This document shows, one piece after another, positions 52,084-60,919 of a DNA stretch of 64,000 nt. The DNA comes from Achromobacter sp. AONIH1 (GTDB lineage: Bacteria; Pseudomonadota; Gammaproteobacteria; Burkholderiales; Burkholderiaceae_B): NCBI RefSeq assembly GCF_002902905.1, contig NZ_CP026124.1, positions 2,666,001 through 2,730,000 of the forward strand, read 5' to 3'. Under the pieces are notes generated by a model that saw only the letters and a list, made by a program, of their open reading frames with translations, was not told the origin of the DNA and made no database searches. Position 1 is the first letter of the stretch. Every line of letters begins with the position of its first letter. The translations under genes were made by a program, and so were the position numbers.

Positions 52084-52157
52084 GAAGAGGCCCGCGCCGC
52101 GCAGGCGCCGCCCCGTGTCCCTTTTCCCTCAACCTTTCATTTCAAGGAGATATCCGA

Positions 52158-52796
52158 ATGGCCCGCAAGACGAAAGAAGAATCCCAACGCACCCGCGACC
52201 GCATCCTGGATGCGGCCGAGCACGTGTTCATGTCCAAGGGGGTGGCCAACACCACCATGGGCGACATCGCCGACCACGCCGGCGTGTCCAGGGGTGCCGT
52301 CTACGGCCATTACAAGAACAAGATCGATGTCTGCGTCGCCATGAGCGACCGCGCGCTGGCCGCGGCCGTGGCGCTGACCCGGGTCCGCGCCGACGGCAAG
52401 GCGCTGGAGTCCCTGTACGCGTCGATGCTGCAATACGTGCGCATCTACTCGGAAGAGGGGTCGATGCAGCGTGTGCTGGAAATCCTCTACGACAAGTGCG
52501 AGCAGAGCGACGAGAATGCGCCGCTGCTGCGACGACGGGACATCTGGGAACGCCATGCCCTGCGCAATTCCGAAAAACTGCTGCGCGCCGCGGTGCGCAA
52601 CGAAGACCTGCCCGGCGCGCTGGACGTGCGCCTGTCCAACGTCTACCTGCACTCCCTGATCGAGGGGGTGTTCGGCAGCATCTGTTGGTCCGATCGCCTG
52701 AAGGGCGATATCTGGCCGCGCGTCGAGCGCATGCTCCGCGCCGCCATCGACACATTGCGGTTCTCGCCGCACCTGCGCCTGGCGCAAGCGGCCTAG
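52158..52796 (+). CDS. axyZ: TetR-family repressor AxyZ
   Basis: A 212-residue TetR/AcrR regulator. The helix-turn-helix (about 10-58) reads TRDRILDAAEHVFMSKGVANT, then MGDIADHAGVSRGAVYGHYKNK, as in AcrR/TtgR-type pump repressors. The ligand domain has EGSMQRVLEILYDKCE and SNVYLHSLIEGVFGSI. AAGGAG lies a few bases before the ATG. Divergent from axyXY-oprZ, it matches the position of AxyZ, loss of which raises pump expression in Achromobacter. The following LysR gene starts 39 bp downstream and may be co-transcribed. Confidence 0.9.
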   Translation: MARKTKEESQRTRDRILDAAEHVFMSKGVANTTMGDIADHAGVSRGAVYGHYKNKIDVCVAMSDRALAAAVALTRVRADGKALESLYASMLQYVRIYSEEGSMQRVLEILYDKCEQSDENAPLLRRRDIWERHALRNSEKLLRAAVRNEDLPGALDVRLSNVYLHSLIEGVFGSICWSDRLKGDIWPRVERMLRAAIDTLRFSPHLRLAQAA

Positions 52797-52835
52797 CAGC
52801 CGCCGTCAGGCCCGGCCCGAGCCTACAATCCGGCC

Positions 52836-53732
52836 ATGACGCTCAAGCAACTCGAAGCCTTCTACTGGGCGGCCACCTGCGCCAGTTTCGCCGTGGCCGC
52901 CGAGCGCCTGCACCTGTCGGTATCGTCGCTGTCCAAGCGCATCGCCGAACTGGAGGAGGCGCTGGGCCAGCCGCTGTTCGACCGCAGCGGGCACAAGGCC
53001 GCGCTGACGGAGGCCGGCCAGCGCCTGCTGCCCCAGGCCGGCGACATGCTGGCGTCGGCTGAGCGGATCCGTGCGTCCGTGGCGCAAAGCGCCGGCCTCG
53101 TCGGGCGCTGCCGCTTCGGCGTGGGTGAACTGACCGCGCTGACCTGGCTGCCGCGCCTGATCGGCGTGGTGCGCGCCGCCCATCCCGGACTGGTGCTGGA
53201 ACCTTATGTCGACATCGGCCAGGTGCTGGAGCAGCGCGTGGCCGACGGTGAACTGGATTTCGCCGTGATCGCGGGCCGTTCGTCGCGCGTCGGCATCGCA
53301 TCCGCGCCCATCGGGCAGGCGGCCTTTTCCTGGGTCGCGGCGCCTGCGGCGCTGCAAGGCGAAACCCGCATGAGTCCCGCGCTGCTGGCCCGGCTGCCGC
53401 TGGTGACGCTGCCGGAGGGCGCGGGCACCACCCGCATCATCGACGACTGGCTGGCCGGGCGCGAGGCGCCGGGCGAGCGGCTTTGCTGCAATAACTGGGG
53501 CGCCATCGCCGGCTTGCTGATCGAGGGCACCGGCGTGGGCCTGCTGCCCAGCCACTGGGCCGCCGCGCTCGAGGCCGAGGGCAGCCTGCGCGTGCTTGAA
53601 GGCGAGCCGGCCCTGGCCGCGCTGCCGTATTCCTTCCAATTCCGCCGCGATGACGCGCGCGCGCTGATCACGCAGATGCGCGATGCCGTCCTGCGCGCGG
53701 CGGACTTCTCCGCGCCCTGCCGCCTGCCCTGA
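52836..53732 (+). CDS. LysR-family transcriptional regulator
   Basis: A 298-residue LysR-type regulator. The N-terminal winged helix (about 1-60) reads MTLKQLEAFYWAATCASFAV, then LHLSVSSLSKRIAELEEALG and LFDRSG. The co-inducer domain (about 90-298) has the usual two-lobe pattern (DIGQVLEQRVADGELDFAVI, GTGVGLLPSHWAAALEAEG). It precedes the peptide-binding protein gene by 210 bp on the same strand, and may control that gene and the gamma-glutamyltransferase. No classic T-N11-A site could be chosen with confidence. Confidence 0.9.
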   Translation: MTLKQLEAFYWAATCASFAVAAERLHLSVSSLSKRIAELEEALGQPLFDRSGHKAALTEAGQRLLPQAGDMLASAERIRASVAQSAGLVGRCRFGVGELTALTWLPRLIGVVRAAHPGLVLEPYVDIGQVLEQRVADGELDFAVIAGRSSRVGIASAPIGQAAFSWVAAPAALQGETRMSPALLARLPLVTLPEGAGTTRIIDDWLAGREAPGERLCCNNWGAIAGLLIEGTGVGLLPSHWAAALEAEGSLRVLEGEPALAALPYSFQFRRDDARALITQMRDAVLRAADFSAPCRLP

Positions 53733-53942
53733 GTCCGGCGCGCGGCAGTGTCCGCGCCCAGGCCATTCGCGCTCGCCACGCTATACAAGCCCCGCGCGCA
53801 TGGCGCAGAATCCGCCATGCGCGTGCGCGACGGGGGGATGGGCCTGGCGTCGCGGCGTCGCTTCGGGCTGCCTGCACAGGCCGGACCGGAATGCCGGAAC
53901 CCGCCGGTGGGCGGCCCGTATAAGAAACAACGGAGATTCTTG

Positions 53943-55445
53943 ATGCGTAAACTTTGCCTCGTGGCGGCCCTGGCGGCCATGATGTCCACCGGATTGGCGC
54001 AAGCCCAGTCCACCCTTCGTATCGGCCTGCAGGACGATCCCGATGTGCTCGACCCGGTGCGCGCGCGCACTTTCGTCGGCCGCATCGTCTTCGCGTCGCT
54101 GTGCGACAAGCTGGTCGACATCACCCCGGACCTGAAGATCGTGCCGCAGCTGGCGCAATCGTGGACCACCAGCGACGACAACAAGACGCTGACCTTCAAG
54201 CTGCGCAAGGACGCGGTGTTCCATGACGGCGCGCCGGTGGACGCGGCCGCGGTCAAGGCCAATCTGGAACGTGCGCGCACGCTGCCCGACAGCAACCGCA
54301 AGAGCGAGCTGGCCACGGTCGCCAGCGTCGAGGCGCCGGACGCCGAGACCGTGGTGCTGCGCCTGTCCGAGCCCGATGCCTCGCTGCTGTCGCAGCTGTC
54401 CGACCGCGCCGGCATGATGATGTCGCCGGCCGCCTTCGACAAGGATCCCGGCGGCAAGCCGGTGTGCTCGGGTCCCTACCAGTTCAAGGAGCGGGTGCAG
54501 AACGATCGCATCGTGCTCGAGAAATTTCCCAAGTATTGGGACGCAGCCAGCTACCACTTCGATCGCCTGGTCTTCATCCCGATTCCCGACAACACGGTGC
54601 GCCTGAACAATCTGCGCGCCGGCGACCTGGACATCATCGAGCGCGTGGCGCCGAGCGACGCCAAGGCGGTCAAGGATGACGCCAGCCTGCGGCTGGCGCC
54701 GGTGACGGGCCTGGGCTTCCAGGCTATCTCGGTCAATCTGGCCAACGGCGCGCGCGCAGACAACCCGCTGGCCAAGGACAAGCGCGTGCGTCAGGCGCTG
54801 GACCTGGCCATCGACCGCGACGTGCTGAACCAGGTGATCGGCGAAGGCATGTTCCAGCCCGCCCACCAGCCGTTCCCGCCCGCCAGCTTCGCCTTCAACA
54901 AGGCGGTCGAACACACCGGGCGCGATCCCAAGAAAGCGCAGGCGCTGCTGAAGGAAGCCGGGCTGGATCGCGTCAGGTTCGAGATCACCTTCGGCAACAA
55001 CACCACCATGCAGCAGGTGTTCGAGCTGATCCAGGCCATGGGCGCCGAGGCCGGCTTCGACATCACGCTGCGGCCGGTGGAGTTCGCCTCGTTGCAGTCG
55101 TCGCTGGCGCGCGGCGACTTCGTGGTCGGCCAGAGCGGCTGGTCGGGCCGAGTCGATCCCAGCGGCAACATCCACCAGTACCTGAGCTGCAAGGGCAACC
55201 TGAACGACGGCAAGTTCTGCGACCCCGCCGTCGACAAGCTGCTGAACGACGCCCGGGCCGAGGCCGATCCGGTCAAGCGCCGCGCCATGTACGACCAGGT
55301 GCTGGCCGTGCTGGAAGAGCAGCGCCCCATCATCTATCTCTTCTACCTGCCCTGGACCTTCGGCGTGCAGAAGAAGGTGGAAGGCTTCGTGCCCTATCCC
55401 GACGGGCTGATCCGCCTTAAGGGCGTGTCCGTCGCCGGAAAATAA
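53943..55445 (+). CDS. ABC transporter substrate-binding protein, family 5 (peptide/glutathione type)
   Basis: A 500-residue periplasmic protein with a signal peptide ending GLAQAQ (about 22). It has the SBP_bac_5 features: LRIGLQDDPDVLDPVRART near the mature start, PQLAQSWTTSDDNKTLTFKLR, AVFHDGAPVDAAAVKANLER, SGPYQFKE and VRQALDLAIDRDVLNQV. GGAG precedes the ATG by a few bases. No permease or ATPase genes lie nearby, so it is an orphan that must use a transporter encoded elsewhere. The next gene is a gamma-glutamyltransferase, which would suit glutathione or gamma-glutamyl peptides, but the ligand is not proven. Confidence 0.9.
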   Translation: MRKLCLVAALAAMMSTGLAQAQSTLRIGLQDDPDVLDPVRARTFVGRIVFASLCDKLVDITPDLKIVPQLAQSWTTSDDNKTLTFKLRKDAVFHDGAPVDAAAVKANLERARTLPDSNRKSELATVASVEAPDAETVVLRLSEPDASLLSQLSDRAGMMMSPAAFDKDPGGKPVCSGPYQFKERVQNDRIVLEKFPKYWDAASYHFDRLVFIPIPDNTVRLNNLRAGDLDIIERVAPSDAKAVKDDASLRLAPVTGLGFQAISVNLANGARADNPLAKDKRVRQALDLAIDRDVLNQVIGEGMFQPAHQPFPPASFAFNKAVEHTGRDPKKAQALLKEAGLDRVRFEITFGNNTTMQQVFELIQAMGAEAGFDITLRPVEFASLQSSLARGDFVVGQSGWSGRVDPSGNIHQYLSCKGNLNDGKFCDPAVDKLLNDARAEADPVKRRAMYDQVLAVLEEQRPIIYLFYLPWTFGVQKKVEGFVPYPDGLIRLKGVSVAGK

Positions 55446-55458
55446 GCGCAGCCGCCAC

Positions 55459-55490
55459 GGCGGAACCCGGATCCGGGTTCCGCCTTTTTT
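55459..55490 (+). terminator. Rho-independent terminator between the SBP and ggt genes
   Basis: A perfect 26-base palindrome (55459-55484, arms GGCGGAACCCGG / CCGGGTTCCGCC) is followed by six Ts. It lies 13 bases after the SBP stop and 18 bases before the ggt ATG, so most transcription from the SBP promoter should stop before ggt. Confidence 0.93.
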
Positions 55491-55507
55491 CTTTCTTCGA
55501 TGCCATC

Positions 55508-57310
55508 ATGATGTTCACGACTCGTCCTGAAATCCTCGGCACCTTCGGTGTCGTGACCTCGACCCACTGGCTGGCCAGCGCCGCCGGCATGTCCCTGCTG
55601 GAGCGCGGCGGCAACGCCTTCGACGCCTGCGTCGCCAGCGCCTTCGTGCTGCAGGTGGTCGAGCCTCACCTGGTCGGCCCCGCCGGCGAGACGCCGGCCG
55701 TGTTCTATTCGGCCCGCACGGGCAAGGTTGAAGTGCTGTGCGGCCAGGGCTGCACGCCCGCCGGCGCCACGCTGGAACGCTACCGCGCCGAAGGCTTGTC
55801 GCTGATTCCCGGCAATGGCCTGCTGGCCACCGTGATCCCGGGCGCGTTCGACGCCTGGATGCTGTTGCTGCGCGACCATGGCACCATGCGATTGCGCGAC
55901 GTGCTGGAGCCCGCCATCTACTACGCGGAGCACGGCCATGCGCTGATGCCGCGCATCTCCAACACCATCGCGGGGCTCAAGGATTTCTTCCAGACCCATT
56001 GGCCGTCCACCGCCGAGATCTACCTGCCCGGCGGCGCGGTGCCCGAGGCGCGCAAGCTGTTCCGCAATCCGGCGCTGGCGCGCACCTGGACGCGGCTGCT
56101 GACGGAAGCGGAAAGCGCGGGCGCGGACCGCGAGCGCCAGATCGAAGCCGCGCGCGACGTGTTCTACCGGGGCTTCGTGGCCGAGGCCATCGACGCCTTT
56201 GCCCGGGGCACCGAGGTCATGGACGAAAGCGGCGCGCGCCATCGCGGCGTGCTGACGGCGGACGACCTGGCCGGCTGGTCGGCCAGCTACGACGCGCCGG
56301 CCACGTACGACTATCACGGCTACACCGTGGCCAAGGCCGGCGCCTGGAGCCAGGGGCCGGTGTTTCTGCAGACGCTGGCGCTGCTCAAGGACATGGACCT
56401 GACCGGCGCCGGTCCGGCCAGCGCCGAGTTCATCCACCGCGTCACCGAGGCGATGAAGCTGGCCTTCGCTGACCGCGAGGCCTATTACGGCGATCCAGCG
56501 TTCGTCGATGTGCCGCTGGAGCGCCTGCTGTCGGAGGACTACAACGCGGCGCGCCGACGGCTGATCGGCGAGCAGGCGTCGCATGAGCTGTCGCCCGGCC
56601 GCCTGGCGGGTTTCGAGGCCCAGGTGGACCGCGTGATGGATACCTTGCGGCGCCTGTCCAAGGTCACGGAGCCGGGCGCGGCGCCGGCCGTCGTCGCGCC
56701 GGCGGGAGCGGCCGCGTCGGCGCGGCGCGGCGACACCACCCACGTGGACGTGATCGACCGCTGGGGCAACATGATCTCGGCCACGCCTTCGGGCGGCTGG
56801 TTCCAGTCCTCGCCCGTCATTCCCGCCCTGGGTTTCGGGCTGAACACGCGGGCGCAGATGTTCTGGCTGGAGGAAGGGCTGCCGGGCACGCTGGCGCCGG
56901 GCAAGCGGCCGCGCACCACGCTGACCCCGACGCTGGCGCTGCGCGACGGCGCGCCCTACATGGCCTTCGGCACGCCCGGCGGCGACCAGCAGGAGCAATG
57001 GCAACTGCTGTTCTTCCTGCGTCACGTCCATCACGGCCTGAATCTGCAGGAGTCCATCGACCTGCCCATGTCGCATACCTCGCATTTCCCCAGCTCGTTC
57101 TATCCGCGCGACCGCAAGCCCGGCCATCTGGCGGTCGAGGCCAGCATCGGCGCGGCGGTGATCGAACAGTTGCGCCAGCGCGGCCATGTCGTGGAAGAGG
57201 CGGCGGAATGGTCGGTGGGCCGCCTGACCGCGGCCTCGCGCGATCCGGACGGCCTGCTGCATGCGGCGGCCACGCCGCGCCTGATGCAGGCCTACGCCAT
57301 CGGTCGCTGA
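55508..57310 (+). CDS. ggt: Gamma-glutamyltransferase family Ntn-hydrolase
   Basis: A 600-residue protein of the GGT family, which is made as one chain and cut before a threonine nucleophile. DTTHVDVIDRWGNMIS places that threonine at about residue 410, matching T391 of the E. coli enzyme. Other family pieces are VVTSTHWLASAAGMSLLERGGNAFDA, GNGLLATVIPGAFDAW, and FGTPGGDQQEQWQLLFFL near the end. There is no signal peptide, so unlike the E. coli periplasmic enzyme this looks cytosolic, as in the YwrD/acylase-like branch. Two adjacent ATGs (55508, 55511) could start it. A terminator separates it from the upstream peptide-binding gene. Confidence 0.9.
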   Translation: MMFTTRPEILGTFGVVTSTHWLASAAGMSLLERGGNAFDACVASAFVLQVVEPHLVGPAGETPAVFYSARTGKVEVLCGQGCTPAGATLERYRAEGLSLIPGNGLLATVIPGAFDAWMLLLRDHGTMRLRDVLEPAIYYAEHGHALMPRISNTIAGLKDFFQTHWPSTAEIYLPGGAVPEARKLFRNPALARTWTRLLTEAESAGADRERQIEAARDVFYRGFVAEAIDAFARGTEVMDESGARHRGVLTADDLAGWSASYDAPATYDYHGYTVAKAGAWSQGPVFLQTLALLKDMDLTGAGPASAEFIHRVTEAMKLAFADREAYYGDPAFVDVPLERLLSEDYNAARRRLIGEQASHELSPGRLAGFEAQVDRVMDTLRRLSKVTEPGAAPAVVAPAGAAASARRGDTTHVDVIDRWGNMISATPSGGWFQSSPVIPALGFGLNTRAQMFWLEEGLPGTLAPGKRPRTTLTPTLALRDGAPYMAFGTPGGDQQEQWQLLFFLRHVHHGLNLQESIDLPMSHTSHFPSSFYPRDRKPGHLAVEASIGAAVIEQLRQRGHVVEEAAEWSVGRLTAASRDPDGLLHAAATPRLMQAYAIGR

Positions 57311-57440
57311 GCGGAGGCATCGCGGGCCGGCGCGCGCGGCGCGCTTGCCGCGCGTGTCGCCACGCGCGCCCGGCGCGTATCCGGCGGGGGCGCCCGGAGG
57401 CGAGTTGCGGTGGTTCGCCGCCATACGCTATCTTTGCCGC

Positions 57441-58418
57441 ATGACGCCTCCCCCAGAGAGCCCGACCGCAGGGGCTCAGTCCCTGACGGGACAAGAACCG
57501 CTATTCATCGTCCTTAATACCGGCTCGGGACGCGGCGACGCGCAGGTCTTGCAAGAGACCATCCGCCGCGTGCTGGACGAAGCCGGCCGGCGGCATGAAC
57601 TCATGCCGGTGGACGACCCGTCGCGCCTGGCCGACACGGCGCGCGCAGCAGTCCGGCGCGCCCGCGCCGAAAACGGCATTGTCGTGGGCGCGGGCGGCGA
57701 CGGCACGCTCAACACGGTGGCCGCCGCGGTGTTGGGGCAGGGCGTGCCGTTCGGCATCCTGCCGCAGGGCACCTTCAATTATTTCGGCCGGCGCTACGGC
57801 ATTTCCCAGGAAACCGAGGTCGCCCTGCGCGGGCTGCTGCGAGGGCAGGTCCGGCCGGTGCAGGTCGGGCTGCTCAATGACAGGCCGTTCCTGGTCAATG
57901 CCAGCCTGGGCCTGTACCCGCAGTTGCTCGAGGACCGCGAGGCCTTCAAGCAGAAGTTCGGCCGCAGCCGGCTGGTGGCATTGTGGTCCGGGCTGGTCAC
58001 GCTGATGCGCGCGCCGCGCCAGCTGGGCCTGCAGCTCGAGCACGAAGGCCGCGTCCGCGATCTGCGCACGCCGACGCTGGTCGTGGGCAACAACAAGCTG
58101 CAACTCGAGCACGTGGGGATCCCGGCCGACGAGCTGGACCGGCAACGCCTGATCGCCATGGCGGCGCATCCGGTGGGCACGCTGGCCTTGTATGGGCTGT
58201 TGTTGCGCGGCCTGTTCAGCCGGCTGGGCGAGGCCGAACAGGTCGTCAATTTCGCATTCGACCGCCTGGTCGTGCGCATCCGCGGCCGTCGCCGCGTGAA
58301 GGTCGCGATGGACGGCGAAATCTCCTGGATGAACACCCCGCTGGAGTTCAAGGTGGCCGAGGACGCGTTGCCGCTGGTGACGCCTGGCGAGCAAGACTCC
58401 GACACCGTATCTACATGA
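57441..58418 (+). CDS. Diacylglycerol-kinase-like lipid kinase (YegS/BmrU family)
   Basis: A 325-residue soluble lipid kinase. The catalytic DAGK domain has LNTGSGRGDAQ at the start and the GGDGT nucleotide motif in GAGGDGTLNTVAAAVLG, then PFGILPQGTFNYF. A C-terminal beta-sandwich follows (FDRLVVRIRGRRRVKVAMDGE). Family members phosphorylate diacylglycerol, phosphatidylglycerol or related lipids. I chose the ATG at 57441. The stop overlaps the metallophosphoesterase ATG by four bases, so the two are coupled. The lipid substrate is unknown. Confidence 0.88.
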   Translation: MTPPPESPTAGAQSLTGQEPLFIVLNTGSGRGDAQVLQETIRRVLDEAGRRHELMPVDDPSRLADTARAAVRRARAENGIVVGAGGDGTLNTVAAAVLGQGVPFGILPQGTFNYFGRRYGISQETEVALRGLLRGQVRPVQVGLLNDRPFLVNASLGLYPQLLEDREAFKQKFGRSRLVALWSGLVTLMRAPRQLGLQLEHEGRVRDLRTPTLVVGNNKLQLEHVGIPADELDRQRLIAMAAHPVGTLALYGLLLRGLFSRLGEAEQVVNFAFDRLVVRIRGRRRVKVAMDGEISWMNTPLEFKVAEDALPLVTPGEQDSDTVST

Positions 58419-59206
58419 CCCGTATCCTGCATTTTTCCGACACGCATTTCGGCACCGAGCGCAAGGCCGTGGTCGAGGCCGCGCTGGACCTGGCCGCCGC
58501 CCAGGCGCCCGACCTGGTCGTGCTGAGCGGCGACATCACCCAGCGCGCGCGCCGGCGCCAGTTCGCCGCGGCGCGCGCCTTCATCGAGCGCCTGTCGCTG
58601 CCGGTGCTGGCGGTGCCCGGCAACCACGACATTCCCCTGTTCAATGTGTTTGCCCGCGCGCTCAATCCGTATGGCAACTACAAGCGGGCGCTGGGCGCGG
58701 TGCTTGAGCCCGTGTTCGAGAACCCCGGCCTGCTGGCCATCGGCGTGAACACCACCCGGCCGCGGCGTCGCAAGGACGGAGAAATCTCCGAGGCCCAGAT
58801 CGCGCGCGTCGCGCAGCGGCTGCGGCAGGCCCGGCCCGGGCAACTGCGGGTGGTGGTGGCGCATCATCCGGTGCGGGCCAAGGTCGAGTCCGACGTGCAC
58901 AACCTGCTGTTCGGGCGCGAGCGCGCGCTGGCGGCCTGGACCCAGGCCGGCGTGGACCTGATCCTGGGCGGCCATATCCATCTGCCTTATGTCATGCCCA
59001 TCCTGGCGGACCGGCCGACGGGCGGCTGGGTGGCGCAGGCGGGCACCACGTGTTCCTGGCGCGTGCGGGGCAAGGTGCCCAATTCGGTGAACCTCATCGT
59101 CCGCGACGAGGTCGACGGGGTATCCGCATGCCATGTCGAGCGTTGGGACTACGCCGCCGGCACCCATGCTTTCGAGCCGGTAGACAAGACGCGGGTGGAT
59201 CTGTAG
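58415..59206 (+). CDS. Calcineurin-like metallophosphoesterase
   Basis: A 263-residue phosphoesterase with the full set of dimetal motifs: DTH near residue 9 (HFSDTHFG), GDI (VLSGDITQRAR), GNHD (VPGNHDIP), HHP (VVVAHHPVRAK) and GHIH (ILGGHIHLPY). No signal peptide. It overlaps the lipid-kinase gene (ATGA at 58415-58418) and is followed by a 9-bp hairpin and then a PAP2 phosphatase gene, suggesting lipid-phosphate or nucleotide-lipid turnover. UDP-diacylglucosamine hydrolase-like or cyclic-nucleotide activity are both possible. Confidence 0.9.
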   Translation: MTRILHFSDTHFGTERKAVVEAALDLAAAQAPDLVVLSGDITQRARRRQFAAARAFIERLSLPVLAVPGNHDIPLFNVFARALNPYGNYKRALGAVLEPVFENPGLLAIGVNTTRPRRRKDGEISEAQIARVAQRLRQARPGQLRVVVAHHPVRAKVESDVHNLLFGRERALAAWTQAGVDLILGGHIHLPYVMPILADRPTGGWVAQAGTTCSWRVRGKVPNSVNLIVRDEVDGVSACHVERWDYAAGTHAFEPVDKTRVDL

Positions 59207-59242
59207 CGTTTCGGGCAGGCGCGCCGGCCGTCCGCCGGCTTG

Positions 59243-59268
59243 CCGGGCCTGCCTGGCTCCAGGCCCGG
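59243..59268 (+). terminator. Weak hairpin after the metallophosphoesterase gene
   Basis: CCGGGCCTG (59243-59251) and CAGGCCCGG (59260-59268) form a perfect 9-bp stem with an 8-base loop. Only scattered Ts follow (GATTTCCTGTTT), so it is at best a leaky terminator before the PAP2 gene. Confidence 0.4.
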
Positions 59269-59294
59269 GATTTCCTGTTTAGCCGTTTTCCGAC

Positions 59295-60065
59295 ATGATC
59301 GACGCCAGCGCGGCCTGGGCCGCCGAGCACGCCTTGCTGCTGTTCCTTCTGCTGCCTTGCCTGGCGGCGCTGCTCGCCCTGGGTGCGGCGCGCGCCTGGC
59401 TGGCGGTCGAGGCGCGCGGCCGCACTGTGCTGGGCGCGGGCGGAGCCGGACTGGCGTTGCTGGTCTTCCTGGCGCTGGCCGTGGCGGTGCGCCGGCCCGG
59501 CGCCGTGGTCGCGTTCGACGGCGCCCTGGCGAATGCCTTGGGCCGCGCCATGCCGGACGCCTTTCTCTGGCTGCTGTCCTGGTTCACGTTCCTGGGCGAC
59601 CGCGACTTGCTGGCGCTGTCCTGCGTGCTGGCAGTGCTGTGGCTGCTGTGGCGCGGATACAAGGGGCTGGCCTTGTTCTGCGCCGTCGCGACCGGACTGG
59701 GCGGCGCGTTGAACTGGCTGCTCAAGCATGGTTTCCAACGCTTGCGGCCGGATTTCAACCATGACTACACCGCGGTCGTCGGCTGGAGTTTTCCCAGCGG
59801 CCATGCCTCGGCCGCGATGGCGGTCTACGGCACGGCCTGTTATCTGATCTGGAGATTGGCGCCGGCGCCCTGGCGCAGGCCCAGCCTGGCCCTGGCGGCG
59901 GCGCTGGTGACCGCCATCGGCCTGAGCCGCGTCTTGCTGCAGGTGCATTTCGCGAGCGACGTGGCGGCCGGCTGGGCCATCAGCCTGGCCTGGATGATCC
60001 TGTGCGTGGGACTGGCCGAGGGCCTGCGCGCCTCAGGCCGCGACGCGGGCCAGCGCGTCCACTAG
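59295..60065 (+). CDS. PAP2-family membrane phosphatase
   Basis: A 256-residue inner-membrane protein with about six helices. The three PAP2 motifs are present: KHGFQRLRPD (KxxxxxxRP), SFPSGHAS (PSGH) and SRVLLQVHFASDV (SRxxxxxHxxxD), with the active site facing the periplasm. Candidate substrates are phosphatidate, phosphatidylglycerophosphate or undecaprenyl pyrophosphate. It follows the lipid kinase and phosphoesterase on the same strand. Its 3' end overlaps the convergent Rossmann gene by 33 bases. Confidence 0.92.
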   Translation: MIDASAAWAAEHALLLFLLLPCLAALLALGAARAWLAVEARGRTVLGAGGAGLALLVFLALAVAVRRPGAVVAFDGALANALGRAMPDAFLWLLSWFTFLGDRDLLALSCVLAVLWLLWRGYKGLALFCAVATGLGGALNWLLKHGFQRLRPDFNHDYTAVVGWSFPSGHASAAMAVYGTACYLIWRLAPAPWRRPSLALAAALVTAIGLSRVLLQVHFASDVAAGWAISLAWMILCVGLAEGLRASGRDAGQRVH

Positions 60066-60476
60066 CCGCGCCTCGGCCGGACTCAGGCCCGCCTGGGCGA
60101 GCAGGGCCGGGCAGGCGTACCGGCCGCCCGCATTCCTGATTGCCTGCCCGAGGATGCGCGCGCGTCCCGCTTCCGGCGGTTCCAGGTCGACGATGAGCTT
60201 GCCGCGTACCGGGGCGGTCACTTCGCCGTCGCTGAAGCGTTCCAGCGTACGGTCGATCTCGCGCTCGCGCGGCAGCGCCAGCACCACGGTGTCGGATTCG
60301 GCCAGCGCCTCGCGAGCGGAGGTCGCCAGGGTGGCGGTGCCTCGGAACTCCTCGCAGCGCGACGGTTCGATGTCGTAGACCGTAAGCGCCAGATCGGGGT
60401 CGGCTTCGAGCAGCTGCCGGGCGGCGCGGGTGCCGGTCGATCCCAGGCCGACGATGCTGATGCGGGGGCTGTTCAT
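60033..60476 (-). CDS. Short NAD(P)-binding Rossmann protein (6PGDH/HIBDH N-domain only)
   Basis: A 147-residue protein with the dinucleotide motif GLGSTG (about residues 9-14) and an acidic end to strand 2 (VYDIEPSRCEEF), then DTVVLALPREREIDRTL and KLIVDLEPPEAGRARILG, as in 3-hydroxyisobutyrate dehydrogenase N-domains. It stops after the Rossmann fold; the all-alpha C-terminal domain of that family is absent. It could be a minimal dehydrogenase or a truncated gene, although its frame, codon use and ATGA coupling to the thioesterase look healthy. Overlaps the PAP2 gene tail to tail. Confidence 0.8.
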   Translation of the reverse strand: MNSPRISIVGLGSTGTRAARQLLEADPDLALTVYDIEPSRCEEFRGTATLATSAREALAESDTVVLALPREREIDRTLERFSDGEVTAPVRGKLIVDLEPPEAGRARILGQAIRNAGGRYACPALLAQAGLSPAEARLVDALARVAA

Positions 60477-60919
60477 GGTTTGGGCACCGACCAAGTGCTG
60501 ACGATGTGCGCCAGCGGTTCATCGGAATGCTCGGAGGTCAGGATGACTTCGCCCGCCGACAGACGGCCGACCTTGAGCAGGCGGGCATCGGCCACGATGG
60601 CGCCGGCCGGACTCTTGCGCAGGAAATTGATGGTGAGGCTGGCGGTCACCGCATGGGCCTGCCCGGTCGCGCCAACCACGGCGGCGTACATCGCCAGGTC
60701 GGCCAGCCCCATCAGCATGGGGCCGGCGACGATGCCGCCCAATCGTTGGTGGGAGTCGCGAGCCGGCAGCACCGCGCGCGCGGTGCCGTAACCGATTTGC
60801 GTCATCTCTATGCCCAGCAGCAGGGAGAAGGGGTGCTGCTCGGTCAGCAGCGCATGGAAGTCAGCCAGGCTGATGCGCGGGGCGTCGGCGCGGGCGGGGG
60901 GAACGGCGAGGTCGGTCAT
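60473..60919 (-). CDS. PaaI/hot-dog-fold acyl-CoA thioesterase
   Basis: A 148-residue single hot-dog domain (about 15-148). The stretch DSHQRLGGIVAGPMLMGLAD is the central helix with the PaaI-type catalytic region, and VTASLTINFLRKSPAG is the following strand. These proteins hydrolyse acyl- or aryl-CoA thioesters. I chose the ATG at 60919, which overlaps the TetR stop (ATGA); the stop overlaps the Rossmann ATG the same way. The three-gene operon is therefore tightly coupled. Substrate unknown. Confidence 0.88.
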   Translation of the reverse strand: MTDLAVPPARADAPRISLADFHALLTEQHPFSLLLGIEMTQIGYGTARAVLPARDSHQRLGGIVAGPMLMGLADLAMYAAVVGATGQAHAVTASLTINFLRKSPAGAIVADARLLKVGRLSAGEVILTSEHSDEPLAHIVSTWSVPKP

